64,000 nucleotides of DNA from NCBI RefSeq assembly GCF_038002345.1, contig NZ_JBBOCJ010000001.1:1116001-1180000 (forward strand), in the 5' to 3' direction. A model generated the notes under the pieces. It was not told the origin of the DNA. It searched no databases and was given only the letters and a program-made list of their open reading frames with translations. This DNA is from Paenibacillus sp. FSL M7-0420. GTDB taxonomy: Bacteria; Bacillota; Bacilli; Paenibacillales; Paenibacillaceae. Shown piece by piece: positions 43,842 to 51,672 of this stretch (positions are counted from its first letter, which is position 1; every line of letters begins with the position of its first letter). Position numbers and translations under genes: made by a program.

Positions 43842-45094
43842 ACACGGTGAGAAGGGACAATGCCGTCCTGCCTGCGGCTAGAAGCAACAGCCCTCAGCAC
43901 AGTCTTATCATTAATCCGCGGTTACAAGAGATTCCGCCTTCGGGCATCCGGGCTTTTTTTGATCTGGCTGCGGGTAACAACGATATTATCTCATTGGGAG
44001 TAGGCGAGCCGGACTTCGCAACACCCGCGCAGGTTCGGGCTGCCTGCATCCGTGCGCTGGATCGCGGGGAGACGGGGTACACCTCTAACAGCGGACTGCC
44101 GGAGCTGCGGGAGGAGATTGCGGGCTATATGCAGACCGGCTTCGGATTGCGTTACGATCCTGCGGATGAGATCTTGGTTACGGTGGGCAGCAGTGAAGCG
44201 GTGGATCTGGCGCTGCGGGCCTTCGTGGCTCCCGGGGATGAGATTCTGATTCCTTCTCCGGGTTATGTTGCTTACGCGCCTATCGCCTACCTGAACGGCG
44301 GGACACTGGCACCGGTGGAGACGAAGGTGGAGGAAGGGTTTAAGCTCACTGCCGAAGCACTGCGTAAGGCGGTAACGCCGCGTACGAAGCTGCTGATGGT
44401 GAATTTTCCAAGCAATCCTACGGGGGCGGTTATGACTTATGAAGACTGGCTGCCTGTGGCTGAAGTGGTGAAGGAGCTGGGCCTGATCGTCATTTCCGAT
44501 GAGATCTATGCCGAGCTGACCTACGACAGCAAGCATGTGAGCATCGCTTCCCTGCCCGGGATGCAGGAGCGGACGGTGGTGATCAGCGGGTTCTCGAAGG
44601 CTTTTGCCATGACGGGCTGGCGGGTGGGTTATGCCTGCGGAAACCGTGAGCTGCTCTCGGCCATGCTCAAAATCCATCAATACACCGCCATGTGCGCCCC
44701 TGTACCGGGACAGATTGCTGCTGCCGAAGCCCTGCGCAGTGCGTTGCCGGATATGGAACGGATGAAGGCATGCTTCAAAGAACGACGCTCGCTGCTGGTG
44801 GAGGGCCTGCGTTCCGCCGGATTGTCCTGCCATATGCCGCAGGGGGCCTTCTATGCCTTCGCTTCAATCAGCCGCACCGGGCTCGGGTCAGAAGAGTTCG
44901 CCATGCGCCTGCTTCAGGAGGCAGGGGTTGCCGTGGTGCCGGGCCATGTGTTCGGAGCCGGAGGGGAAGGCTATATCCGCTGCTCCTACGCCGCTTCTAC
45001 GGCGAAGCTGACCGAAGCGCTGGAGCGGCTCGAAGATTTCATGAGGGTGACAATGCTGCATAGTGTTGAAGGTAAAAATGTAATTGTAAGATGA
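43838..45094 (+). CDS. Class I/II aminotransferase (PatA-like)
   Basis: 418 aa, ATG overlapping the ddl stop. Fold type I PLP enzyme: 'ISLGVGEPDFATP' substrate motif, 'NFPSNPTGAVM', 'ISDEIYAEL' and the PLP lysine in 'SGFSKAFAMTGWRVGYACG' near 245. Closest in pattern to PatA/aspartate-type aminotransferases, which act on aromatic amino acids, N-acetyl-diaminopimelate or branched substrates. Coupling to ddl and the MocR regulator suggests a role near alanine or wall precursor supply; that part is inference. A terminator follows at 45,170. Confidence 0.88.
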   Translation: MNTVRRDNAVLPAARSNSPQHSLIINPRLQEIPPSGIRAFFDLAAGNNDIISLGVGEPDFATPAQVRAACIRALDRGETGYTSNSGLPELREEIAGYMQTGFGLRYDPADEILVTVGSSEAVDLALRAFVAPGDEILIPSPGYVAYAPIAYLNGGTLAPVETKVEEGFKLTAEALRKAVTPRTKLLMVNFPSNPTGAVMTYEDWLPVAEVVKELGLIVISDEIYAELTYDSKHVSIASLPGMQERTVVISGFSKAFAMTGWRVGYACGNRELLSAMLKIHQYTAMCAPVPGQIAAAEALRSALPDMERMKACFKERRSLLVEGLRSAGLSCHMPQGAFYAFASISRTGLGSEEFAMRLLQEAGVAVVPGHVFGAGGEGYIRCSYAASTAKLTEALERLEDFMRVTMLHSVEGKNVIVR

Positions 45095-45169
45095 TTTCAT
45101 ATCACCTATAATCCTTAAAGGAAGAAATAGGGATATTGTAACAGCATTCCGGCCCGCCGCCGGATCAGG

Positions 45170-45202
45170 AAGCCCCCTTCTTCATTTGGAGGGGGGCTTT
45201 TG
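45170..45202 (+). terminator. Terminator after the MocR-ddl-aminotransferase operon
   Basis: AAGCCCCCTT (45,170-45,179) pairs with GAGGGGGGCTT (about 45,189-45,199), then TTTT. Confidence 0.85.
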
Positions 45203-45432
45203 GGCTTGTATTAGGGGGAGGTTGGGGGGCCAGTGGGAGCTGGATGGTGCTGGAAGTTGTCGGGCGGAGAGACGGTTGGCAGGTAACTAGGTAATTATGG
45301 CGGGATGTAAGCTGGCAGGAGATAGCAAAGCAGGCGGGGGAGCAAAGAGAGGGAGAAATCCCTTTGATTGTGGTGGAAAGTAGGCTGGTGAAGGAGATGG
45401 GAGGAGGAAATCCCTTTGATCCTACAGTGCTG

Positions 45433-45615
45433 AGGTGCATAAGTGCACCTGAATTTGCTGAAATGGGGCTAGGCGGTCAAATGAGGTGCACAAGTGCACC
45501 TGATTTCGGCGAAATGGGGCCAGGCGGTCGAATGAGGGGTATTAGTGCACCTGATTTCAGCGAAATGGGGCTAGGCGGTCGAATGAGGGGTATTAGTGCA
45601 CTTGATTTCAGCTAA
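45433..45615. repeat. Tandem 51-bp repeat (GGTGCAC type)
   Basis: Units start at 45433, 45484, 45535 and 45586 (partial). The second carries a perfect hairpin AGGTGCAC-AA-GTGCACCT. All share GAAATGGGG-TAGGCGGTC-AATG. Because 51 is a multiple of three, a frame of 83 codons runs through the array; there is no good ribosome site, and I do not call a gene. The rest of the 45,203-45,904 gap holds only the cobT upstream region. Confidence 0.85.
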
Positions 45616-45798
45616 CTTGACCTGCCACACGCCGCACCACTCCACCACCCCGCACACCCGCACCCTGCAACTTTTACAGTGCATGCTTATACACTGCACC
45701 AACTCCATGGCAGCAATTGGACTAAATTTTCCTTCTTATACAGGCTTATACTCTTCAGTGCGCTAATGAGCGGCATGACCTGCAATACTTGCGAATTT

Positions 45799-45828
45799 AA
45801 CTTCAACGAGTGTTACACAACTTCAACG
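45799..45828 (+). promoter_or_regulatory. Direct repeat upstream of cobT
   Basis: AACTTCAACG occurs at 45799-45808 and 45819-45828, exactly 20 bases apart (two helix turns), about 77 bases before cobT. It has the look of an operator for a dimeric regulator. No cobalamin riboswitch is recognised in this gap. Confidence 0.35.
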
Positions 45829-45904
45829 TAACCTGATCAGCAGACACAGATGTATTCTTGCAGCGGGAGTCCGCTTCCGCACTATCTAATAGGAGGCATT
45901 ATTA

Positions 45905-46966
45905 ATGATCTCAGCCATTCAAGAAGTAACCGGACGGATCGCCCCGCCTGACGAAAAAGCTACGCTGCGCGCGGTACTCCGCCTGAACAGTCTGACCAAG
46001 CCGCCCGGAAGCCTCGGGCGGCTGGAGGCGCTGGCTGTCCGGCTGGCCGGAATCTCCAAAGTAGAGCAGCCCTGTTACAGCAAACGAACGGTAGTGGTTA
46101 TGGCCGCAGACCATGGGGTCTGCTGTGAAGGCGTCAGTGCTTTTCCGCAGGAGGTCACCATGCAGATGGCCTATAACTTCCTCAGCGGCGGGGCGGCTGT
46201 GAATGTGCTGGCCCGCCAGGGCGGTGCAGAGGTGCAGTTCGTGGACATCGGGATTAACGGCGATATCAAGCATCCGCAGCTGATTAACCGTAAGGTCCGC
46301 CGGGGCACAGACAATATGGCAGCAGGCCCGGCGATGAGCCGGGAGGATGCGCTGCGCGCGATTCTGGCCGGAGTTCATGTGGCGCAGGAGGCGGTGAAGA
46401 ACGGAACGGAGATTTTTATTACCGGGGAGATGGGCATCGGGAATACGACAGCCAGTGCGGCGGTCTTGTGCGCACTCGAAGGCATTCCGGCAGAGACGGC
46501 GGCTGGACGGGGGACAGGCATTAACGATGAGCGGCTCCAGCACAAAATCTCGGTAATCGAACGTGCCCTCCAGGTGAATAACCCCGACCCTGCAGATCCG
46601 GTTGATGTGCTCGCTAAGGTCGGGGGGCTTGAGATTGCCGGGCTGGCCGGGCTGATTCTCGGAGCGGCGGCCCTGCGGATTCCGGTCATTCTGGACGGCT
46701 TCATCTCCGGGGCGGCAGCCCTGATCGCCCGGGCACTGGCGCCGGAATCTACAGCTTACATGATCGCTTCCCATGTCTCTGGTGAGCAGGGGCATAAGCT
46801 GATGCTGGACCGCCTCGGTCTGGAAGCGCTGATTGATATGGGCCTGCGGCTGGGCGAAGGCACCGGGGGCGCGCTGTGTCTGCATTTCATCGAAGCGGTC
46901 TGCCGGATTATGCGTGAGATGGCAACCTTCGAGAGTGCGGGCGTCTCCGGATCGGAGAGCGTATGA
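45905..46966 (+). CDS. cobT: Nicotinate-nucleotide-dimethylbenzimidazole phosphoribosyltransferase
   Basis: 353 aa, ATG after ATAGGAGGCATT. Makes alpha-ribazole-5'-phosphate from the lower base and nicotinate mononucleotide. Signatures: 'LTKPPGSLGRLEALAVRLAG' near the N-terminus, 'MAADHGVCCEGVSAFP', 'GEMGIGNTTASAAV' near 178, and the catalytic Glu in 'RLGEGTGGAL' near 318. Length matches Salmonella CobT. First gene of cobT-cobU-cobS; its stop overlaps the cobU ATG. Confidence 0.96.
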   Translation: MISAIQEVTGRIAPPDEKATLRAVLRLNSLTKPPGSLGRLEALAVRLAGISKVEQPCYSKRTVVVMAADHGVCCEGVSAFPQEVTMQMAYNFLSGGAAVNVLARQGGAEVQFVDIGINGDIKHPQLINRKVRRGTDNMAAGPAMSREDALRAILAGVHVAQEAVKNGTEIFITGEMGIGNTTASAAVLCALEGIPAETAAGRGTGINDERLQHKISVIERALQVNNPDPADPVDVLAKVGGLEIAGLAGLILGAAALRIPVILDGFISGAAALIARALAPESTAYMIASHVSGEQGHKLMLDRLGLEALIDMGLRLGEGTGGALCLHFIEAVCRIMREMATFESAGVSGSESV

Positions 46967-47526
46967 GCATTCTGGTCACAGGCGGGGCACGCAGCGGCAA
47001 AAGCGGCTTCGCCGAGCGTCTGACCCGCAAGCTGGCTGACTCGCGGCAGGCGGTCTATGTGGCAACCGGACAGGCTTTTGATGCGGAGATGGAAGCGCGG
47101 ATTGCGTTGCACCGGCAGCAGCGGCAGGCGGACGCGGACGGCTTCCAGTGGGAGACACTGGAGGAGCCGCTTAAGCTCGCAGCGCTGCTGGAGCAGCTCT
47201 CCGGCAGCGGCCAGACTGTGCTGGTGGACTGTCTCACGCTCTGGCTGTCGAATCAGCTGCTGGCTGTGGAGGAGAAGAGCGACAGGCAGGAATTAGCAGA
47301 GGCTGCAATTGCCGAACTGGAGCAAGCCGTCTCCGGCTTCGAGGGCACGCTGATCCTGGTTACCAATGAGGTCGGCGGCGGCATTGTGCCGGAGTATCCG
47401 TTGGGCCGGCTGTACCGTGATCTGGCCGGAAGGATGAACGCCCGGCTTGCTGCCCGGTGCGGGCAGGTATTTCTTGTTACCGCCGGAATCCCGGTTGAGC
47501 TGAGAAGCCGGGAGTATCTTCTGTGA
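46963..47526 (+). CDS. cobU: Adenosylcobinamide kinase/guanylyltransferase CobU
   Basis: 187 aa, ATG overlapping the cobT stop. Bifunctional: phosphorylates adenosylcobinamide and then forms the GDP-activated intermediate. P-loop 'TGGARSGKSGFAERL' at residues 6-20, then 'YVATGQAFDAEMEARIALHRQQR' (the guanylylated His lies in this helix), 'LVDCLTLWLSN' and 'VTNEVGGGIVPEYPLGRLYRD'. Coupled to cobS through a GTG/TGA overlap. Confidence 0.95.
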   Translation: MSILVTGGARSGKSGFAERLTRKLADSRQAVYVATGQAFDAEMEARIALHRQQRQADADGFQWETLEEPLKLAALLEQLSGSGQTVLVDCLTLWLSNQLLAVEEKSDRQELAEAAIAELEQAVSGFEGTLILVTNEVGGGIVPEYPLGRLYRDLAGRMNARLAARCGQVFLVTAGIPVELRSREYLL

Positions 47527-48335
47527 GTGCGCGGGGAAATGCCGCGGCTGCGTTTCAGTTCCTGACGCGGTTTCCGGTTAGAAGCAGCGGGGAGTTCTCG
47601 CCGGAGCTGCTGCGCGCGAGCGTGGTCTATTATCCGCTCGTCGGGGCAGCCATCGGCCTTAGCACGGCGCTCGGTGCCGCAGCGGCAGGCTGGCTGCTGC
47701 CGGCTTGGCCTGCCGCTGTCGTCACCCTCATCCTGTGGGTGGGGCTGACCGGCGGGCTGCATTTGGACGGCTGGATGGACAGCGCCGATGCGCTGCTCAG
47801 CTACCGCTCCAGGGAGCGGATGCTGGAGATCATGAAGGACAGCCGTGTCGGCGCTATGGGTGTGCTGGCCTGCGTGCTGCTCCTGCTGCTGAAGGCCTCG
47901 CTGCTGGCGGCATGGCTCGAAGGCGGCAGCTTCAGCCTGCTGCCGCTGCTCCTGCTGCCGCCGGTCTGGGGCCGCTGGTACATGGTGCGGGCGATGGCCC
48001 GCTATCCCCTGGCCCGCGGCAATGAAGGGCTGGCCGCCACCTTCGGCGGGCTGCCTGCCCGGCAGGAGCGGCGCGCGGGCCTGAGCGCCGCACTGCTGAC
48101 GCTGGCCGCTGCCGCTGCGCCTCTGGCGCTGGGCGCGGGCAGCGGGGCCTGGCCGCTGCTGGCGGCTGCGGCCATCCTGGCGCCGCTGGCTGCGGCGGCC
48201 TGCGGCCGGCTCGCGGCGCGGCGGATTGGCAGCCGGCTCGGCGGGCTCACCGGCGACGTCTACGGCGCGCTGGGCGAACTGCTGGAGACGGTGGTCCTGC
48301 TTGTGCTGGTGCTGGTCCAGCACAGCTTACCTTAG
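47523..48335 (+). CDS. cobS: Cobalamin synthase CobS
   Basis: 270 aa, GTG overlapping the cobU stop. Membrane enzyme that joins adenosyl-GDP-cobinamide to alpha-ribazole (phosphate). Starts 'AAFQFLTRFPVRSSGEFSPELLRASVVYYPLVG', and holds the metal motif 'GGLHLDGWMDSADALLSY' near residue 75. Hydrophobic segments follow at about 110-130, 180-215 and 245-268. Very GC-rich in the second half. Last gene of this operon; the repeat-filled gap begins after it. Confidence 0.95.
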   Translation: MSARGNAAAAFQFLTRFPVRSSGEFSPELLRASVVYYPLVGAAIGLSTALGAAAAGWLLPAWPAAVVTLILWVGLTGGLHLDGWMDSADALLSYRSRERMLEIMKDSRVGAMGVLACVLLLLLKASLLAAWLEGGSFSLLPLLLLPPVWGRWYMVRAMARYPLARGNEGLAATFGGLPARQERRAGLSAALLTLAAAAAPLALGAGSGAWPLLAAAAILAPLAAAACGRLAARRIGSRLGGLTGDVYGALGELLETVVLLVLVLVQHSLP

Positions 48336-48443
48336 CGGGCTGCGCGGCAACTGCCCGTGTCCCTCTGAATGATGCGCCGTGCCTACGCAGCATTTATGCG
48401 CCGCTTCGCGCCGCGTTCGTAGCGAACAATCAGTGATACATGT

Positions 48444-48625
48444 ATTCTGTGCAACTAAAAACAATGAAACGGCAGGCAGTCTTCTTCTAACTGTAGTCTA
48501 TACAACTAAATTTGCCTGAATGGGCGAAAATCGAGATATAGAGGCGGTTTAATTGCACGAAATGCAGCTAACCGGAGATTCGGCGGCAGACAAGGCGATT
48601 TAGTTGTACAAATTGCAATTAAGCC
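48444..48625. repeat. 51-bp-spaced repeat cluster (CAACTAAA type)
   Basis: CAACTAAA at 48452 and 48503 (51 apart) is followed by the inverted form TTTAATTG at 48548 and TTTAGTTG at 48599 (51 apart). Short stems such as TTGCA-CGAAA-TGCA and TGTA-GTCTA-TACA sit within the units. Confidence 0.75.
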
Positions 48626-48787
48626 ACCCATGCACCCTAACCGGGGCACGGCGAATTCGCAGCCAGCGATAAGTTAAAGCGGTGCTCACAAGTATAAATC
48701 TGATGATTACTAATGCATAATCAGATTTACACTTGCGGGTGGGCATGATGAACCCTAAAAGGACTAGATGTGAAATCCTTGGGCCAA

Positions 48788-49075
48788 TGTATGCGAATTA
48801 CAGCATACAATTTGCAGGTTGGGGTATTTGTGGCTCGAATGTATGCGAAAAACAGCATACAATTTGGAGTTTGGGGTGTTTGTAGCCCGAATGTATGCGA
48901 AAAACAGCATACAATTTGGAGGTTGGGGTGTTTGTAGCCCGAATGTATACGAAAAACAGCATACAATTTGCAGGTAGAGGTGTGCGCGGCCTGGATGTAT
49001 GCGGAAATCCGAACACAATGTGCTGGCGCGAAGGTAAGGGCCCCGATGTATGCGAAACACCGAATACATGAGCAG
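48788..49075. repeat. Six-unit TGTATGCG repeat array, 52-bp period
   Basis: TGTATGCG (once TGTATACG) starts at 48788, 48840, 48892, 48944, 48996 and 49047. In the first four units it continues to a TGTATGC...GCATACA hairpin with an 8-base loop, then AATTTG and a conserved GGTTGGGGTG block. The last two units are diverged, ending CCGAACACAAT or CCGAATACATG. The whole unit is conserved, so this is not CRISPR. It fills the gap between cobS and cobQ. Confidence 0.9.
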
Positions 49076-49236
49076 GTGCTGTACCAGTGGTCCTAGTTGC
49101 GGCGTCCAGCCCATGTGCGCCGCTTCGCCGGCGCAAGAACCGGCTGCGCCAGCCCTACACCTATACGCCGCAGCACGCCCGGCGACCAACACCTGCACCG
49201 CCGCCAAGCGCCGGGAGCAGCAAGAAAGCGAGGAAG

Positions 49237-50874
49237 ATGAACATGGAAGATACAGCCGCACACACAAGCGCAGCCCGGGCAGCGGAAGCCGGGCTGCGGC
49301 GGCCCGGCGCCGTGCTGATGATCCAGGGGACGGCCTCCGATGTCGGCAAAAGCCTGGTCACCGCCGCCATCGGGCGGATTATGACCCGGGACGGCTACCG
49401 GACGGCCCCGTTCAAGTCGCAGAATATGGCGCTGAATTCCTATGTCACAGCGGACGGCAAGGAAATCGGCCGTGCCCAGGGGATGCAGGCGGAAGCCTTC
49501 GGTATTACGGCTACCAGCGATATGAATCCAATTCTGCTGAAGCCCTCCGGGGAGATGAGTGCGCAGATTGTCGTGCACGGGGTGCCGCATGCCGCCCTCA
49601 GCGCGAGGGAATACCGCGAGAAGTTCCTTCCCGAAGCTAAGGACACCGTAATGGATGCGCTCGGGAGGCTGCGGGAGGCTTATGATATTGTGCTGATGGA
49701 AGGTGCGGGCAGTCCGGCGGAGATCAATCTTAAGAGCCGGGATATCGTCAATATGAATCTGGCCGGCTGGGCAGATGCGCCGGTGCTGCTGGTCGCCGAC
49801 ATTGACCGGGGCGGCGTCTTCGCCTTCATCGTCGGCACCCTGGAGCTGCTGGAACCGCATGAACGCGCCCGGGTCAAGGGCATCATCATCAATAAATTCC
49901 GCGGGGATGTCTCCCTGTTACAGCCCGGACTGGACTGGCTGGAGGAGCGGACAGGCATTCCGGTGCTGGGAGTGCTGCCGTTCCTGCCGCAGCTGCGGAT
50001 TGAGGCAGAGGATTCCGTAGTACTGGAAGGAACGTCCCGCCGCCAGCGGGAGGAGTCCGCGAAGGAGCTTGATATCGCGGTCATCCGTTATCCGCGGATC
50101 TCCAACTTCACCGACTTCGATCCGCTGGAGGAGGAGCCGGATACCGTCTTACGCTACGTGCAGTCGGCAGATGAGCTGGGAACGCCCGATGTAATTATCC
50201 TGCCGGGCACGAAGAACACCGCTGCTGACCTGCACTATCTGCGCGAGCAGGGTTTCCCTGCTGCAATCGAGCGTGCGCTGGAGCGGGGAACGCAACAGCT
50301 TGCCGGAATCTGCGGCGGGTATCAGATGCTGGGCTTGAAGCTGCTAGATCCCCATGCCGTAGAGAGTGCGGAGCCGGGAGAGAGCGAGGGGCTGGGCTAT
50401 CTGCCGCTCTCGACAGCTTTTCTCCAGCACAAGACTACGGTGCGGGTGAGCGGCGGAATGGCTGCGGATCACCCCCTGCGGTTAAGCACCACAGCCACTG
50501 GTGTAACACCGGAAGCATTGCCTGTTGCCGGGTATGAGATACATATGGGAACAACCACGAACCACGATCCGTCTTCTGTACTCAGCCTGTTTACGCTGGC
50601 CGGACCGGAAGGACAGGCTGTGCCGGAGGGTTGGGGAACCCGGGACGGCAGAGTCTGGGGCAGCTATCTGCACGGGCTGTTCCATAACGATGCCCTGCGC
50701 CTGAGCTGGCTGAACGGACTGCGTAGCTCCAAGGGACTGGCACCGCTAAGCGCCACCTTCTCGGCGGCTGCACTTCGTGAGCAGGAATTCGACCGGCTGG
50801 CAGATGCCGTAGCGTCCCATTTGAATATGGCTGCGGTATATGCAATCATGGGCCTGCCGGGAGGGGGAGAATAG
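49237..50874 (+). CDS. cobQ: Cobyric acid synthase CobQ
   Basis: 545 aa from ATG 49237 (or ATG 49243), after GCGAGGAAG; the longer frame from 49087 runs into the repeat array. Amidates four side chains of adenosylcobyrinic acid a,c-diamide to give cobyric acid, using glutamine and ATP. Opens '[22 protein letters not shown]' (parts [10 protein letters not shown]), '[12 protein letters not shown]' and '[15 protein letters not shown]'. The glutaminase half has '[13 protein letters not shown]' (Cys) and '[11 protein letters not shown]' (His). It needs ring precursors that no gene in this window makes. Confidence 0.95.
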   Translation: MNMEDTAAHTSAARAAEAGLRRPGAVLMIQGTASDVGKSLVTAAIGRIMTRDGYRTAPFKSQNMALNSYVTADGKEIGRAQGMQAEAFGITATSDMNPILLKPSGEMSAQIVVHGVPHAALSAREYREKFLPEAKDTVMDALGRLREAYDIVLMEGAGSPAEINLKSRDIVNMNLAGWADAPVLLVADIDRGGVFAFIVGTLELLEPHERARVKGIIINKFRGDVSLLQPGLDWLEERTGIPVLGVLPFLPQLRIEAEDSVVLEGTSRRQREESAKELDIAVIRYPRISNFTDFDPLEEEPDTVLRYVQSADELGTPDVIILPGTKNTAADLHYLREQGFPAAIERALERGTQQLAGICGGYQMLGLKLLDPHAVESAEPGESEGLGYLPLSTAFLQHKTTVRVSGGMAADHPLRLSTTATGVTPEALPVAGYEIHMGTTTNHDPSSVLSLFTLAGPEGQAVPEGWGTRDGRVWGSYLHGLFHNDALRLSWLNGLRSSKGLAPLSATFSAAALREQEFDRLADAVASHLNMAAVYAIMGLPGGGE

Positions 50875-50876
50875 CG

Positions 50877-51203
50877 ATGCTGCTTGCCGTGCTGCTGTTT
50901 GTCGTAGCTGGTCTCGCCGAGATCGGCGGCGGATACCTCGTCTGGCTCTGGCTGCGGGAATCGCGCCCGTTATGGTACGGATTAACAGGCTCGGTTATCC
51001 TGATCGCCTATGGCATCATCCCGACCCTGCAGAAGTTCCCTTCGTTTGGCCGGGTATACGCCGCTTATGGCGGAGTATTCATCGTGCTGGCTGTACTATG
51101 GGGCTGGCTGGTGGACCGCAAGACGCCGGATCTCTACGACTGGGTCGGAGCGGGCATCTGCGTCATCGGGGTATCCGTAATTTTATGGGCGCCAAGGCAC
51201 TGA
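50877..51203 (+). CDS. YnfA family (UPF0060) membrane protein
   Basis: 108 aa, ATG two bases after the cobQ stop, with GGGAGGGGG just upstream. Four membrane helices; '[21 protein letters not shown]' and '[35 protein letters not shown]' are the family hallmarks (parts AEIGGGY and YAAYGGVF). Related in size and shape to small multidrug exporters; some members give silver or dye efflux, but a general role is unsettled. Probably co-transcribed with cobQ. Confidence 0.9.
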   Translation: MLLAVLLFVVAGLAEIGGGYLVWLWLRESRPLWYGLTGSVILIAYGIIPTLQKFPSFGRVYAAYGGVFIVLAVLWGWLVDRKTPDLYDWVGAGICVIGVSVILWAPRH

Positions 51204-51223
51204 GCAACAACCTTCACTTTTCC

Positions 51224-51270
51224 AAAAAAAGCAGTTCCAAAGGCCGCATCGCCTCGGGAACTGCTTTTCT
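51224..51270 (+). terminator. Terminator after the cobQ-ynfA pair
   Basis: AAAAGCAGTTCC (about 51,227-51,238) pairs with GGAACTGCTTTT (51,257-51,268). Confidence 0.85.
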
Positions 51271-51330
51271 ATTGTATTAGCTGGTCCGGCGGATCTTCAA
51301 GCTCTGTATCAGCATCAGTATCAGCGTCAA

Positions 51331-51530
51331 AAATAGTTGGATTTTCGGCACTTGTTCATGCACCACCGGCACCTTACCAAGCAATAGTTGGAAAAAAGGC
51401 ACTTGAAAAAGCTGGAATTACCGAAAAAAGAGAATTCATCCGAATATAAGTTACACTTTTCCAACTAAAATCCTCTAACGTTCCAAAATTGCCGAATTAA
51501 GATACATTTATCCAACTAAATCCTGCATCA
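51331..51530. repeat. 51-bp-spaced repeat cluster (TAGTTGGA type)
   Basis: TAGTTGGA...GGCACTTG at 51334 and 51385 (51 apart) is followed by inverted TCCAACTA near 51,460 and 51,511 (again 51 apart). Same two-direct, two-inverted plan as the cluster at 48.45 kb. Nothing else is seen in the 51,271-51,672 gap. Confidence 0.75.
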
Positions 51531-51672
51531 CGCTAACGGCAGCAGCATTCACAGAGGTCGCAGGACCCCCCAATAGTCCCAGCACTCCCTTCCACTAAAC
51601 AAGATAGCGTTTGAAAATCAATTCACACTATAAGCGCTCCCTCTATCTCCACGTAACTGTTGTCTCAGCCCC

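Noticed and set aside
45364..45615. 83-codon open frame
   Set aside because: It is produced by the 51-bp tandem repeat, has no good ribosome site and no non-repeat conserved part.
45616..45640. GACCTGCC near the repeat end, like a B12-box core
   Set aside because: The flanking aptamer elements of a cobalamin riboswitch are not seen, and the distance and order do not fit.
48788..49075. Regularly spaced repeats considered as CRISPR
   Set aside because: The sequence between the palindromes is conserved from unit to unit rather than unique, and no cas genes are present.
48727..49267. Minus-strand frames with repeated 'ANCMLFF' residues
   Set aside because: They are translations of the 52-bp repeat array and change frame because 52 is not a multiple of three.
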